A DNA stretch of 64,000 bases from JACTOJ01 sp032335695 (GCF_032335695.1 NZ_JACTOJ010000014.1:1-64000); one strand, 5' to 3'; positions 8,685 to 17,812 are shown, counted from the stretch's first letter. Notes: generated by a model not told the origin, from the sequence alone. Made by a program: numbers and translations.

Positions 8685-9599
8685 TTAATCACAATTAGTA
8701 TCTATTTTTTCCTCTTCAATCTTATTTATATAATAAGCTCCTATCGTAGGAGAAACTTCCTCATCTATAATATCTTTAATCACAATATTTTCTTTTAAAT
8801 AATCTTCAAAAACCCTTCTTAATATCTCAGCCTTTTTAATAACCCCACCAACTAAGGCTATAGGACAACCTTCAAATTTAAGCTTTCTATATAGATTTTC
8901 AACTGTCTTAGCAAGCTCTATTCCTTCATTAATTAGTATTTCACAGGCTGCTTTATCACCAGCTTCTCCTAATCTTGCAACTATAGGCGTTAACGCTGCT
9001 ATTTCATCCTTAGTTGATGAATATACAAACTTTGTTATTTCATTTACAGAATTAATCTGAAGCTTGGACATGATTTGCCTGGTTAATTCTGATTTTGGAA
9101 TAGAATGTTCTTCTTCAAATATCATTCTTTTTATAGCTTTTATTGCTATGCTGTAGCCGCTTCCTTCATCGCCTAATAAATTTCCCCAGCCGCCGCATTT
9201 TGAGGATATATTATTATTAATTCCAAAAGCTACTGAACCAGTACCAGCTATAACAAGTATTCCGTCTTTGCCTTTTAACATGGCTTTTAAAGCTATCTCA
9301 GCATCATTCATTACAACAGCATCAATTTTTAGTTTATTTTTTATTTTGTCTGATATGATTTTTGCATTTTCACCTACTTCTGATCCTGCAATTCCTAAAT
9401 ATACTCCTTTAAGCTCTGAAGTTCCCAATATATCTATTATTTCTTTTATTGAATTCACTATATTATTTAGTGCCGTTTCTCTATTATTTAGTAAATTAGC
9501 AAATCCTCTTTTTGAGGTTAAAATAACTTCTCCCTTTGAGCTGTAAGCACTAGCTTCTGTTTTTGTTCCGCCGCCGTCAACTCCTATAACATACTTCAT
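8685..9599 (-). CDS. murK: MurNAc/GlcNAc kinase, BadF/BadG family (MurK-like)
   Basis: 304-residue ATP-dependent sugar kinase of the BadF/BadG/BcrA ATPase fold. Seen: VDGGGTKTEASAY (phosphate-1), IAGTGSVAFGIN, a CGGWGNLLGDEGSGY motif typical of N-acetylhexosamine kinases, and ALVGGVIKKAEILRR (adenosine motif). In Clostridium acetobutylicum the related MurK phosphorylates both MurNAc and GlcNAc. Here its likely job is to phosphorylate the free GlcNAc set loose by MupG, feeding nagA and nagB directly downstream. Whether it also accepts MurNAc cannot be read from the sequence. Confidence 0.85.
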   Translation of the reverse strand: MKYVIGVDGGGTKTEASAYSSKGEVILTSKRGFANLLNNRETALNNIVNSIKEIIDILGTSELKGVYLGIAGSEVGENAKIISDKIKNKLKIDAVVMNDAEIALKAMLKGKDGILVIAGTGSVAFGINNNISSKCGGWGNLLGDEGSGYSIAIKAIKRMIFEEEHSIPKSELTRQIMSKLQINSVNEITKFVYSSTKDEIAALTPIVARLGEAGDKAACEILINEGIELAKTVENLYRKLKFEGCPIALVGGVIKKAEILRRVFEDYLKENIVIKDIIDEEVSPTIGAYYINKIEEEKIDTNCD

Positions 9600-9620
9600 A
9601 TTATCACCACTATTCCAAGA

Positions 9621-9657
9621 AAAAATCTATCCTAAATAAATAAAAGGATAGATTTTT
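9621..9657 (-). terminator. Hairpin between mupG and murK, possible attenuator
   Basis: A 13-bp perfect stem (AAAAATCTATCCT and complement) flanked by T runs on both sides, within the operon. It may give partial termination or mark an mRNA 3' end, making murP-mupG more abundant than murK-nagA-nagB. Confidence 0.6.
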
Positions 9658-9667
9658 ATTTTTTAAG

Positions 9668-10714
9668 TTATACTAATTTAAATCCCATGCCATCAGTTAT
9701 ATAATCTAAATATTTGATGTCATCAACACAAACTTTACCTATAATATTTACCTTAGGTTCTTTTTCAAGATCTTGTCTTGCAATTTCTAGTTCTCCAGAA
9801 TATCTTAGATAATCTTGATTTCCAATAGAAATACTTCCTTTTTTGCGTTTCTTTAGCAGCTCTGGCTCAAAAATTCTACCCTGTGAACTAAATTCACGTG
9901 ATTCTTGAGATCTAATAACATAATCACTAGAATCTGGTCTATCGTGTTGTACTATACCTTTAATAAATGAATATTTTTCATCAATTTCAGCATGTACAGA
10001 AATATATCCTTCTGATAATTCTTTTAGACTATTCCAAGCTTCATCTGTAATATCTACATCGCCAATCATGCATATATCGGTGTCACAATCCTTTATTAAT
10101 TGAAGCACATTAAACAGCACATTACAATCTCTATGTTCTTCAACTGTGGGCAATCCCTTATAGAGAGGTCCTCTTAAGCTTTTATTTCCTGCTACAAAAG
10201 CGATTGTGGTTATTCCAAGATTTTTTAATCTTTGGTTTATTTTCAATACCTTCTTTAAAGATAGGCCTGTTAATGGTTTTGGATAAAAATTATGACAGGC
10301 TGAAAATTTTGAAAAATCTCCATTAAGCTTTTTTAATTCTTTTATATCTTTTTCGCTTAATGTTGATGCATTAAACATAATATTAAATTCCTTAGATAAT
10401 TCAATTATTTGTTCGTAGGTAAAACCATAATCCAATCTTAAATGGGTTATGCTTGTCTGTCTCAATTCTTTAAAACTGCTAAATCCCATTTTTTCTAAAG
10501 TTCTTGGACCCACATCAACTATTAAATTCAGATTATTTATTTTACAAACATCTAATAATTTTTTTACCTCTTTTTCATAATCACTTACACTTTCTTCAGG
10601 TATATGAAGCGAGGTAAAAGCATATTTTGCATTATATTTGTGTGCTTTTTCAACTATTTCTTTATTTTTTTCGTATCCATATCCAAGATACAGTGATATT
10701 CCAAATTGACTCAT
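9668..10714 (-). CDS. mupG: 6-phospho-N-acetylmuramidase, DUF871/MupG family
   Basis: 348 residues of the DUF871 family. In Staphylococcus aureus MupG hydrolyses MurNAc-6-phosphate-GlcNAc, the disaccharide imported by MurP, to MurNAc-6-phosphate and GlcNAc. The N-terminal part is a TIM barrel starting with GISLYLGYGYEKN and containing TSLHIPEES; the C-terminal domain (SSDYVIRSQESREF onward) is the small beta-barrel seen in the family. The position directly after murP and before murK, with murQ divergent, supports the MupG role strongly. GAAGGTG precedes the ATG. Confidence 0.88.
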   Translation of the reverse strand: MSQFGISLYLGYGYEKNKEIVEKAHKYNAKYAFTSLHIPEESVSDYEKEVKKLLDVCKINNLNLIVDVGPRTLEKMGFSSFKELRQTSITHLRLDYGFTYEQIIELSKEFNIMFNASTLSEKDIKELKKLNGDFSKFSACHNFYPKPLTGLSLKKVLKINQRLKNLGITTIAFVAGNKSLRGPLYKGLPTVEEHRDCNVLFNVLQLIKDCDTDICMIGDVDITDEAWNSLKELSEGYISVHAEIDEKYSFIKGIVQHDRPDSSDYVIRSQESREFSSQGRIFEPELLKKRKKGSISIGNQDYLRYSGELEIARQDLEKEPKVNIIGKVCVDDIKYLDYITDGMGFKLV

Positions 10715-10741
10715 AATTAAGCACCTTCTATTACAATCTAA

Positions 10742-12169
10742 TTATTTTCCGTATACTTGATCAATTCTATCATGATCAACTACGAAGAAATAGGTCAATA
10801 CAAAGCCACCTATATAGGCTCCTATCATAGCAATTACATAATAAATTTGACTTCCCGGCTGAACTATTAGTAATCCGAATATTCCTGAGACCCCTTGAGA
10901 CACAGTTCCTAAGTTAAATATACGTGCTAATATTCCTCCAAGACCAGCTCCTAGACATGCTGTAATAAATGGTTTCCCAAGAGGAAGAGTCACAGCATAC
11001 ATCATTGGTTCACCAATTCCCAAAATTCCCACTGGTAAGGAATCTCTAGTCAATCTCTTTAATTTTTTATTTTTAGTTTTTAAATACAATGCAAAGCCAG
11101 CACCAACTTGACCACCACCAGCCATCATAAGTATAGGTAACAAATAATTTATTCCTTTTGTAGGTCCACTAGGATCATTTAACATAACATGGATTGGTGT
11201 TAATGCCTGATGTAATCCAACTGAAACCAATGGTAAGAACCCAGCAGATAGCACATAAGCTCCGAAGATTCCAAGCTTATTATATACAAAATCTAATATA
11301 TAATAAATTCCACTGGTTAATCCAGCTCCAAGCGGTTGAAGTATCATTAAGGAAACTAAGCTGCCTACAACAACTGTTAGCAGCGGTGTAAAAAAAGTTT
11401 GAAGAATATCTGGCATAATCTTACGTAACTGTCTTTCTAATAATGCAAAGAACATACCACTAATAAGTGCTGCCAATAAACCACCTGCTGCAGGGTTAAA
11501 TACTTTATCCGTAATTGGAAGAATTACTGCTGCTTTATGTGCACCATATTGAGCAAGAAGAGGCATTGCTGCATTTGAAACCGACATAGCTCCTGCCAAT
11601 GCTCCAAGTACAGGAGAGCCTTTAAATTCTTTTGCCGCATTCATACCAACTAATATAGGCAAATAAAAGAAAAGAGCCCAGCCAATTGTTCTTATACACT
11701 CATACCACCATTGTCCACTTATAGCATTATGGCTTGATACATTTATTACATTTGTTATACCGTTAATTAATCCAGCTGCAATTATGCCTGGCAGCAAAGG
11801 TACGAAAACGTTTGCAATTCTTCTTAAAAACACTTGGACTGGATGAGTTTGTTTTGCCTTATTTTCAGATTTATTTTTATTTGCAATGTCTTCTGCGTTA
11901 ACCTCTTCTGAAGTTCCTAAAGCAATACCCGTAAGTTCAGCAAATTGTTCTCCAACTTTATTTACTTTTCCTGGTCCAAAGACTATTTGCAAGGTATCGG
12001 ATTCAACCACTCCTAAGACTCCATCAATTTTTTTAATTTCATCAGCTTTTACTTTTGAAGAGTCTTTTGTTGTTATTCTAAGCCTTGTCATACATGTCAC
12101 ATTACTTAAAATATTGCTTTTCCCGCCAACAGATTTTAATACTTCTTCAGCGATTTCTTTATAATCCAT
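10742..12169 (-). CDS. murP: PTS transporter EIIBC, MurNAc/disaccharide type
   Basis: 475 residues: EIIB domain at 1-85 with the phosphorylated Cys26 in NVTCMTRLRI, a charged linker at about 85-110, then a glucose-superfamily EIIC membrane domain. The EIIC carries the substrate-site motif GILGIGEPMMYAVTLPLGKP near residue 385. It imports and 6-phosphorylates its sugar. It lacks its own EIIA; a glucose-type EIIA is encoded in the divergent arm (14453). Neighbours mupG and murQ point to MurNAc or MurNAc-GlcNAc as substrate. The sequence alone would also fit another sugar of the glucose/sucrose class. Confidence 0.9.
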   Translation of the reverse strand: MDYKEIAEEVLKSVGGKSNILSNVTCMTRLRITTKDSSKVKADEIKKIDGVLGVVESDTLQIVFGPGKVNKVGEQFAELTGIALGTSEEVNAEDIANKNKSENKAKQTHPVQVFLRRIANVFVPLLPGIIAAGLINGITNVINVSSHNAISGQWWYECIRTIGWALFFYLPILVGMNAAKEFKGSPVLGALAGAMSVSNAAMPLLAQYGAHKAAVILPITDKVFNPAAGGLLAALISGMFFALLERQLRKIMPDILQTFFTPLLTVVVGSLVSLMILQPLGAGLTSGIYYILDFVYNKLGIFGAYVLSAGFLPLVSVGLHQALTPIHVMLNDPSGPTKGINYLLPILMMAGGGQVGAGFALYLKTKNKKLKRLTRDSLPVGILGIGEPMMYAVTLPLGKPFITACLGAGLGGILARIFNLGTVSQGVSGIFGLLIVQPGSQIYYVIAMIGAYIGGFVLTYFFVVDHDRIDQVYGK

Positions 12170-12527
12170 AGATAGCCCCTTTCTGTTATCATAAACAATT
12201 TACATTTATAATAACTTTAAAAATATTTTGTATTTTTCATATCTTCATTATAGCTTCTTCCTTATTCATGTCAATAATATTTCACTAATTATTATAATTT
12301 CATAAAATTTTATTTTATTTTTACCTTTTTAAAATAATATTCATATTTTTTAGCCACATTTTTATTACTATTATATCACTGTCTAGTATATGCAGCATTT
12401 TTTGATTTTTAGAACATGATTTTTTATTTGCTAGAATGTATTTATGAATTTTATTATACTCTGTATCAAAATATATTGAAATTTTATTTCATATTTATTA
12501 TAATTAATTAAGAAAGGAGTGATTGTA
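12170..12527. promoter_or_regulatory. Divergent murP / murQ control region
   Basis: 358 bases without a gene, very AT-rich, separating the two arms of the MurNAc locus. It must hold both promoters. The only feature I can point to is GTATCAAAATATATTG at 12463-12478, which recurs before murR. No riboswitch or coding remnant is visible. Confidence 0.6.
12463..12470 (+). promoter_or_regulatory. Candidate MurR half-site (GTATCAAA), murQ side
   Basis: GTATCAAA followed by ATATATTG, about 58 bases before the murQ start. The same 8-mer occurs in inverted pair before murR (13461-13468 and 13498-13505). Inference from recurrence only. Confidence 0.4.
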
Positions 12528-13436
12528 ATGAATGTTAATTTAAACATTCTTGATACAGAAAAAATTAATGAGAACAGCATAAATATTGACATTATGGATA
12601 CCGAAAATATTCTTAAAACAATTAATAACGAAGATAAAAAGATTGCATTGGCAGTAGAAAATGCTATCCCAGATATAAAAAACTTGGTAGATCTTGCTCA
12701 CACAAGGATGTTATCAGGGGGACGCATTATTTATATAGGTGCTGGTACTAGCGGAAGACTCGGTGTTTTAGATGCCAGCGAATGTCCTCCAACATATGGT
12801 GTAGAGCCTTCTTTAGTTCAAGGACTAATTGCAGGCGGATATAGTGCACTCCTTAAAGCTAAAGAAGGTGCTGAAGATTCACTGACACTTGCTAAAGAAG
12901 ATTTAATAAATATAAAGCTAAATGAGAATGATACTGTTATTGGACTAGCTGCCAGCGGAAGAACTCCATATGTAGTTGGTGGACTTAGCTATGCTAATGA
13001 GGTAGGTGCATTGACTAGCTCAATAGCCTGTGTACATTCATCAGAAATCGGTAAACATGCAGATATATCAATTGAAGTTGTAGTAGGACCCGAAGTTGTA
13101 ACTGGAAGCACAAGAATGAAAGCGGGAACTGCACAAAAAATGGTTTTAAATATGATTTCTACCTCCCTAATGATAAAATTAGGAAAAGTTTATACAAATT
13201 TAATGGTTGATGTTAAACCAACTAACGAAAAATTAATTCAACGTGCTAAAAACATTATTTCTATGAGCGGGAAATGTACAATAGATGAAGCTTCAAAATA
13301 TTTAATCGACAGCGATTACAATGTTAAGGTGGCAATATGTATGGTTTTAACCAAACAAAGCAAAGAAGTTTGCGAAAAAATTTTGGATAGGGAAAATGGT
13401 AATATCTCTAGAGCTATTAGAAATATAAAAAATTAA
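12528..13436 (+). CDS. murQ: N-acetylmuramic acid 6-phosphate etherase
   Basis: Cleaves the lactyl ether of MurNAc-6-phosphate to give GlcNAc-6-phosphate and D-lactate. 302 residues, standard length, with a SIS fold: GAGTSGRLGVLDASECPPTYG is the family signature, and GSTRMKAGTAQKMVLNMIST is also diagnostic. A GTG at 12519 is in frame, but the ATG at 12528 has AAAGGAG 8 bases upstream. It begins the divergent arm and its product feeds nagA on the other strand. Confidence 0.96.
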   Translation: MNVNLNILDTEKINENSINIDIMDTENILKTINNEDKKIALAVENAIPDIKNLVDLAHTRMLSGGRIIYIGAGTSGRLGVLDASECPPTYGVEPSLVQGLIAGGYSALLKAKEGAEDSLTLAKEDLINIKLNENDTVIGLAASGRTPYVVGGLSYANEVGALTSSIACVHSSEIGKHADISIEVVVGPEVVTGSTRMKAGTAQKMVLNMISTSLMIKLGKVYTNLMVDVKPTNEKLIQRAKNIISMSGKCTIDEASKYLIDSDYNVKVAICMVLTKQSKEVCEKILDRENGNISRAIRNIKN

Positions 13437-13460
13437 TTTTTTATGTAATTTGCAAAAATA

Positions 13461-13505
13461 TTTGATACAATTACTCTATAGTAATTTTTATAAATGAGTA
13501 TCAAA
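13461..13505 (+). promoter_or_regulatory. Inverted GTATCAAA pair before murR
   Basis: TTTGATAC at 13461-13468 and GTATCAAA at 13498-13505 form an inverted pair 29 bases apart in the murQ-murR gap, just before the murR ribosome site. The same motif lies before murQ. Probably an operator for autoregulation by MurR (inference). Confidence 0.4.
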
Positions 13506-13537
13506 TTATTCGATGGAATTAAAAGAGAGGTCTTTCA

Positions 13538-14374
13538 ATGGGATGTCTATATAAAATTAAATCATTTAAAAATTTCACAAAAACAGAAGAAAAACTTGCA
13601 AAGTATATTACAGAAAACGTTAATGGCATAATATATGATTCTGTACAAGACATTGCAGCAAAAGCAGATATATCTCCAGCTGCAGTTATAAGATTTTCAA
13701 AGAAACTTGGATATAACGGATTTGCTGAATTAAAAATCGATCTTGCAAAGGATAATACTGAAGAGGTTCCTTTATTTTCCGAAAAAATTTGTCAAAAGGA
13801 TTCCTTAAAGACAATAGTAAAAAAATCAAAAGCATCTGATGCTTCCGCCGTAGAGCAAACCTATAAACTTTTAAGAATAGAAACTTTAAACGATGCAGTG
13901 CAAGCTATGAAAAATGCTAAGCGTATTTATTTATTTGGCATAGGCAGCTCTGGTATATGTTGTTATGATTTAGCACAAAAACTATCTCGTGTTGGATACA
14001 ATGCGGTTTTTTATAATGATTTTCATATACAATTAGCCGCATCAAATTATATATCAAAAGATGATGTTGCTCTTGCGGTTAGCTACAGCGGAAATACAAA
14101 AGAAATAAATGTAGCTATGGAATATGCAAAAGATCAAGGTGCAACTACTATTTCAATAACTCAATTTACAAAAAGTCCATTGTTAAAATTCTCAGATTTA
14201 GCCTTATATATACCCTCTCAAGAAAAGGACTTAAGACTTGGTGCTGTTTCTTCAAGGAATGCATCTTTGATTTTAACGGATCTGTTATATTTAGGCATGA
14301 TTACAGATGAATTAGACGAGAATAAGAAAAATTTAATTTCTTCACGAACTTTAGTAAATAAACTTAGATTATAA
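13538..14374 (+). CDS. murR: RpiR-family regulator of the MurNAc locus
   Basis: 278 residues: N-terminal RpiR helix-turn-helix (VQDIAAKADISPAAVIRFSK, about residues 33-52) and a C-terminal SIS sugar-phosphate domain (YLFGIGSSGICCYDLAQKL, then VALAVSYSGNTKEI). In E. coli MurR represses murQP and is relieved by MurNAc-6-phosphate; the location between murQ and the EIIA gene supports the same role. AAGAGAGG precedes the ATG. Confidence 0.88.
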   Translation: MGCLYKIKSFKNFTKTEEKLAKYITENVNGIIYDSVQDIAAKADISPAAVIRFSKKLGYNGFAELKIDLAKDNTEEVPLFSEKICQKDSLKTIVKKSKASDASAVEQTYKLLRIETLNDAVQAMKNAKRIYLFGIGSSGICCYDLAQKLSRVGYNAVFYNDFHIQLAASNYISKDDVALAVSYSGNTKEINVAMEYAKDQGATTISITQFTKSPLLKFSDLALYIPSQEKDLRLGAVSSRNASLILTDLLYLGMITDELDENKKNLISSRTLVNKLRL

Positions 14375-14452
14375 TCCATATACATTTTTTAAAACAAATT
14401 TATTCACTTCAAAAATTTATATTTTAACATATGAAAAGAAAGGAATATAAGT

Positions 14453-14941
14453 ATGTTTAATCTTTTAAAAAACAAATCGAATAAAGAGATAAAATTGATT
14501 GCACCCATAACTGGAAAAACAATAGATATATCTGAAGTACCAGATGAAGTATTTTCTCAAAAAATGCTCGGTGACGGAATCGCAATAAAACCTACTGGAG
14601 ATTTAATAGTTGCCCCTGCTAATGGGAAAATAACATTAATACTTAAATCATTGCATGCTTTTGTACTAACACTAGCTAATGGTACTGAGCTATTAGTGCA
14701 TATAGGACTTGATACCGTTTCGTTAAACGGCGAAGGATTTGAGCAGTTAGTTGAAGAAGGAACTAATGTTAAAGCAGGAACTCCCGTCATAAAAATAAAC
14801 AGAGATTTTATTTTGAGTAAAGGTCTCTCTTTAATTTCTCCTATTGTGATTACTAATATGGATACCATAAAGAAATTAACTCCATATACTGATAAAGACG
14901 TTATTTCTGGACAAGACGAAATAATTAACATTAATTTTTAA
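14453..14941 (+). CDS. PTS glucose-type EIIA domain protein
   Basis: 162-residue stand-alone EIIA of the glucose family. The phosphorylated His83 sits in ELLVHIGLDTV and the second active-site His68 in LKSLHAFVL; APANGKI and the closing KLTPY region are typical. It passes phosphate from HPr to the EIIB Cys of the EIIBC protein at 10742-12169, which lacks an EIIA. It is the third gene of the murQ-murR-EIIA arm, 78 bases after murR with GAAAGGA before the ATG. Confidence 0.9.
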   Translation: MFNLLKNKSNKEIKLIAPITGKTIDISEVPDEVFSQKMLGDGIAIKPTGDLIVAPANGKITLILKSLHAFVLTLANGTELLVHIGLDTVSLNGEGFEQLVEEGTNVKAGTPVIKINRDFILSKGLSLISPIVITNMDTIKKLTPYTDKDVISGQDEIININF

Positions 14942-14972
14942 TAATTTAAAATAATTTTCCTATATACCGTAA

Positions 14973-15013
14973 GAGAGTGACATTTTCATAATAATATCAC
15001 TCCCTGTTTTTTT
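14973..15013 (+). terminator. Terminator after the EIIA gene
   Basis: Stem GAGAGTGA / TCACTCCC with a 16-nt AT loop followed by TGTTTTTTT on the + strand. Confidence 0.75.
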
Positions 15014-15051
15014 GATGATTTTCACTTCATTTATAAATACATGACTTATTT

Positions 15052-15858
15052 TTATATATTAACATGATGTCTTCCCTTCGGTACTATAAAAGGTGAAGCA
15101 GATACTGGATCTTGTATAACTACGCAATCTAAATCAAATACTTCACTGATCAGTTTTGGTGTAATAACCTCTGATGGTACCCCTTGATCAATTAATTTCC
15201 CCTTTCGAAGAGCAAATATGTAGTCTGCATATCTAGCAGATAAATTTATATCATGAAGTACCATAACAATAGTAGTTCCTCTTTTACGATTCAAATCTGT
15301 TAACAAATCAAGGATTTCTACTTGATAAGCAATATCAAGATAAGTAGTTGGCTCGTCCAAAAGAAGTATGTCTGTCTGCTGTGCAAGTGCCATTGCAATC
15401 CACACTCTTTGGCGCTGTCCACCAGATAACTCATCTACGCTTCTATTCGCAAGCTCTGTTATTCCCATTATTTCAAGAGCTTCTTCTACAGCCTGAAAAT
15501 CTTCTTTATCCATACCTTTTAATAAGGATTGATATGGATACCTACCTCTAGAAACTAAATCACAAACAGTTATACCTTCTGGAACCACTGGTGACTGAGG
15601 AAGCAATCCTAAAACTTGCGCCAGCTGTTTGGAGGGCATGGAAGTGATTTTTTTACCATTGATTATAACTTCTCCAGAAGCAGGTTTAATAAGTCTTGCT
15701 AGTGTTTTAAGCAATGTTGATTTACCACATGCATTAGCTCCGATAATGACACTAATCTTGTTACTTGGAATAGTTATATTAATTCCATTAATTATAATCT
15801 TTTTGTCATATCCAGTTACTATTTCTTTTGCTTCAAATAATTGTTGTTCTCTAGTCAT
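15052..15858 (-). CDS. Iron-siderophore ABC transporter ATPase with altered Walker A
   Basis: 268-residue ATP-binding protein of the FhuC/FecE/FepC type, energising import of ferric siderophores. Signature LSGGQRQRVW, Walker B ILLLDEPTTYLD and the switch His in VLHDINLSARYADY are intact. The Walker A at residues 40-48 reads GANACGKST: the glycine normally at the fourth place is Ala43 (GCA, one base from GGA). This may weaken nucleotide binding. Its start ATG overlaps the upstream permease stop by one base. It is the last gene of a visibly decaying operon. Confidence 0.9.
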   Translation of the reverse strand: MTREQQLFEAKEIVTGYDKKIIINGINITIPSNKISVIIGANACGKSTLLKTLARLIKPASGEVIINGKKITSMPSKQLAQVLGLLPQSPVVPEGITVCDLVSRGRYPYQSLLKGMDKEDFQAVEEALEIMGITELANRSVDELSGGQRQRVWIAMALAQQTDILLLDEPTTYLDIAYQVEILDLLTDLNRKRGTTIVMVLHDINLSARYADYIFALRKGKLIDQGVPSEVITPKLISEVFDLDCVVIQDPVSASPFIVPKGRHHVNI

Positions 15859-16889
15859 TATGCTTGACCCCTCCTATTTATGATTACTAATAGAAACAGC
15901 ATATATGGTGCTCTCAAAATCCCTGTAACCACACCTACAGGAAATCTTGTGCTAAATGCAAACTGACCAAGCAAATCTGCTCCAAGTACTAATAAGGCTC
16001 CAACTAAACCTGAGGATAGAACATTTGGTGCGCCCGCTCCTACAAGTCTAGCTGCTATTGGCCACGATAAAAATGCTACAAAAGCTATAGGTCCTGTAAC
16101 TGAAGTCGCAAAAGCAATTAAGAATACCGCACTTAAAATTAAAATAATACGTACTAAATTTATTTTAACCCCAAGTGTCGTTGCAAACTCATCTCCTAGT
16201 TCTAGTATTTGGAGTTGCTTTGTTAATAATAAAACAATAACCCCAAATATAACAACCACTGTAAATAAAGTTGGTACATTTTTAATACTCATTCCATTTA
16301 AACTTCCACTTAGCCATCTATATGCATTTGAGACATCATATTGTGAGGCTTTAGCTAGCAAATAGGATATGAGAGCGTTTATCATTGCCTGCATTCCAAT
16401 TCCTATAAGTATTAATCTGCTGCCTGAAAATCCTGAACCTTTAGATAACACATATATAAGAGCTGAAACTATAAGTCCAGAGATAACTGCTGCTATAGAA
16501 ATACTGCTTCCACTCTTATGAAGAACTAATATAAAAAAAACTGCTGCAATGCTTGAACCTGAACTTATACCTATAATATCAGGACTAGCTAATGGATTTC
16601 TTAGCATAGTTTGAAATGTATTTCCTGCTATACCAAAAGCTAAACCCGCTAAAAGTCCACAGAGCATTCTTGGCAAGCGTAGAGTTTCTATAGCGAAGGT
16701 GGCACCTTGTATTTGTTCTCCACCAATAACTCTTATAACTGTACTTAATTGATAATTAGTTTTGCCATATAGAAGCATCATTCCGCAAACGCATACTGTT
16801 ATAACAAGAAGTATTATATTGATACTAACTGAACGGATTTTCCTTTTAATATAACCTTGTTTAACCATAGAGTGATTACTTTCTATCAT
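15858..16889 (-). CDS. FecCD-family siderophore permease (second permease)
   Basis: 343-residue multi-span permease of the FecCD/BtuC family, complete in length. Family stretches are visible: LRLPRMLCGLLAGLAFGIAG near the front, ASPDIIGISSGSSIAAVFF, and GPIAFVAFLSWPIAARLVGA; the last is the coupling region that touches the ATPase. It would pair with the first permease, which is broken (16886-17308). Its ATG overlaps the frameshifted stop of that permease, showing past translational coupling. Without an intact partner and binding protein it probably does not work. Confidence 0.9.
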   Translation of the reverse strand: MIESNHSMVKQGYIKRKIRSVSINIILLVITVCVCGMMLLYGKTNYQLSTVIRVIGGEQIQGATFAIETLRLPRMLCGLLAGLAFGIAGNTFQTMLRNPLASPDIIGISSGSSIAAVFFILVLHKSGSSISIAAVISGLIVSALIYVLSKGSGFSGSRLILIGIGMQAMINALISYLLAKASQYDVSNAYRWLSGSLNGMSIKNVPTLFTVVVIFGVIVLLLTKQLQILELGDEFATTLGVKINLVRIILILSAVFLIAFATSVTGPIAFVAFLSWPIAARLVGAGAPNVLSSGLVGALLVLGADLLGQFAFSTRFPVGVVTGILRAPYMLFLLVIINRRGQA

Positions 16890-17308
16890 ATAGTTCTCAC
16901 CTTGGCTTTCCTAGCAATGGCAATGAGGATTGGCGCCCCTAAAAATGCTGTAACAATACCAACCTGAAGTTCACCTGGGCTTCCAATTATCCTTCCCAAA
17001 ACATCTATCTGAAATTGTCAATAGTGCCGCCCCTCCCACAGCTGATAGAGGAACTATACCTTTCAAATTAGAGCCAAAAATAAGGCGCATACTATGAGGT
17101 ATCATTAGTCCTATAAATCCAACAGGTCCGGCAATTGCAGTAGTTGCACCACACAATACAACTCCTGCAACCGCACAGATCAATCTAATAATTCCAACAT
17201 TTACACCTAAACCAGTTGCAGCATCATCTCCTAATGCTAAAACATTCAGTGCTGGCGCTGATATTATGCTTATTATTACCCCAATTATTATAAATGGTAA
17301 TATAAATC
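16886..17308 (-). pseudogene. C-terminal half of the first FecCD permease, frameshifted
   Basis: Only the second half of a roughly 330-residue permease remains. It reads ILPFIIIG, then SAPALNVLALGDDAATGLGVNV, AGPVGFIGLMIPHSMRLIFG and GGAALLTIS. Near 17012 the frame breaks (a stray ISDRCFGKD end); one shifted frame restores DVLGRIIGSPGELQVGIVTA and runs to a TGA overlapping the next start. The N-terminal half is absent: upstream the sequence joins directly into the binding-protein gene at about 17300-17310. So this is a deletion plus a frameshift. Confidence 0.85.
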
Positions 17309-17743
17309 ATATTCCTCTTGTGTGATTCCTGAGTATGCCGCCAATATAACATCTGGTTTAGCATTGCTTATGGCCTCATAATCCAAACCATCTACATCAT
17401 TAAAGGTAACAGGCTTTTCTACTCCTAATTCCTTATATTTTGCTGCAGTCCAAGGTAACAGACCATTTTCATCTGATTTGCCATAATTCGCCTTAGATAC
17501 CCCAGCTGGTACAGTCCCTAATGCTAAAGGTACATCTTGGTTTCCCCAAGAGATTGTAACTATTCTTTTAGGCTGTTTTTCTATAACAGTTTCACCGAAG
17601 GCATGTTTAATTTTTATTGGATAAGTAGCAGAAGCACTTCCCCCTTCTTTAGATTTATCTTGATTGTTTGCCGTTTGGCTTGAGCACCCTGTTATTAACA
17701 AAGCGCAAGTAAGGATAATAGCACTTATTCCTTTTAGTTTCAT
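17288..17743 (-). pseudogene. Truncated siderophore-binding lipoprotein
   Basis: N-terminal half of a FhuD/FecB-type iron-siderophore binding lipoprotein. A signal peptide with lipobox LITGC is at residues 1-20, followed by YPIKIKHAFGETVIEKQPKR and PDVILAAYSGITQEEYD. Homology stops at EEYD, after which the sequence becomes the first permease in another frame, giving a short foreign tail and a stop. A full protein would be about 300-330 residues; about 150 remain. The start at 17743 has AGGAGGG 5 bases upstream. It would still be made as a lipoprotein fragment, but lacks the C-terminal lobe. Confidence 0.88.
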
Positions 17744-17812
17744 AGTGTCCCTCCTAATTGTTATATTGATTATACTCAGATAATTATTGATCAAATTAAA
17801 CACCGTTAAAAT

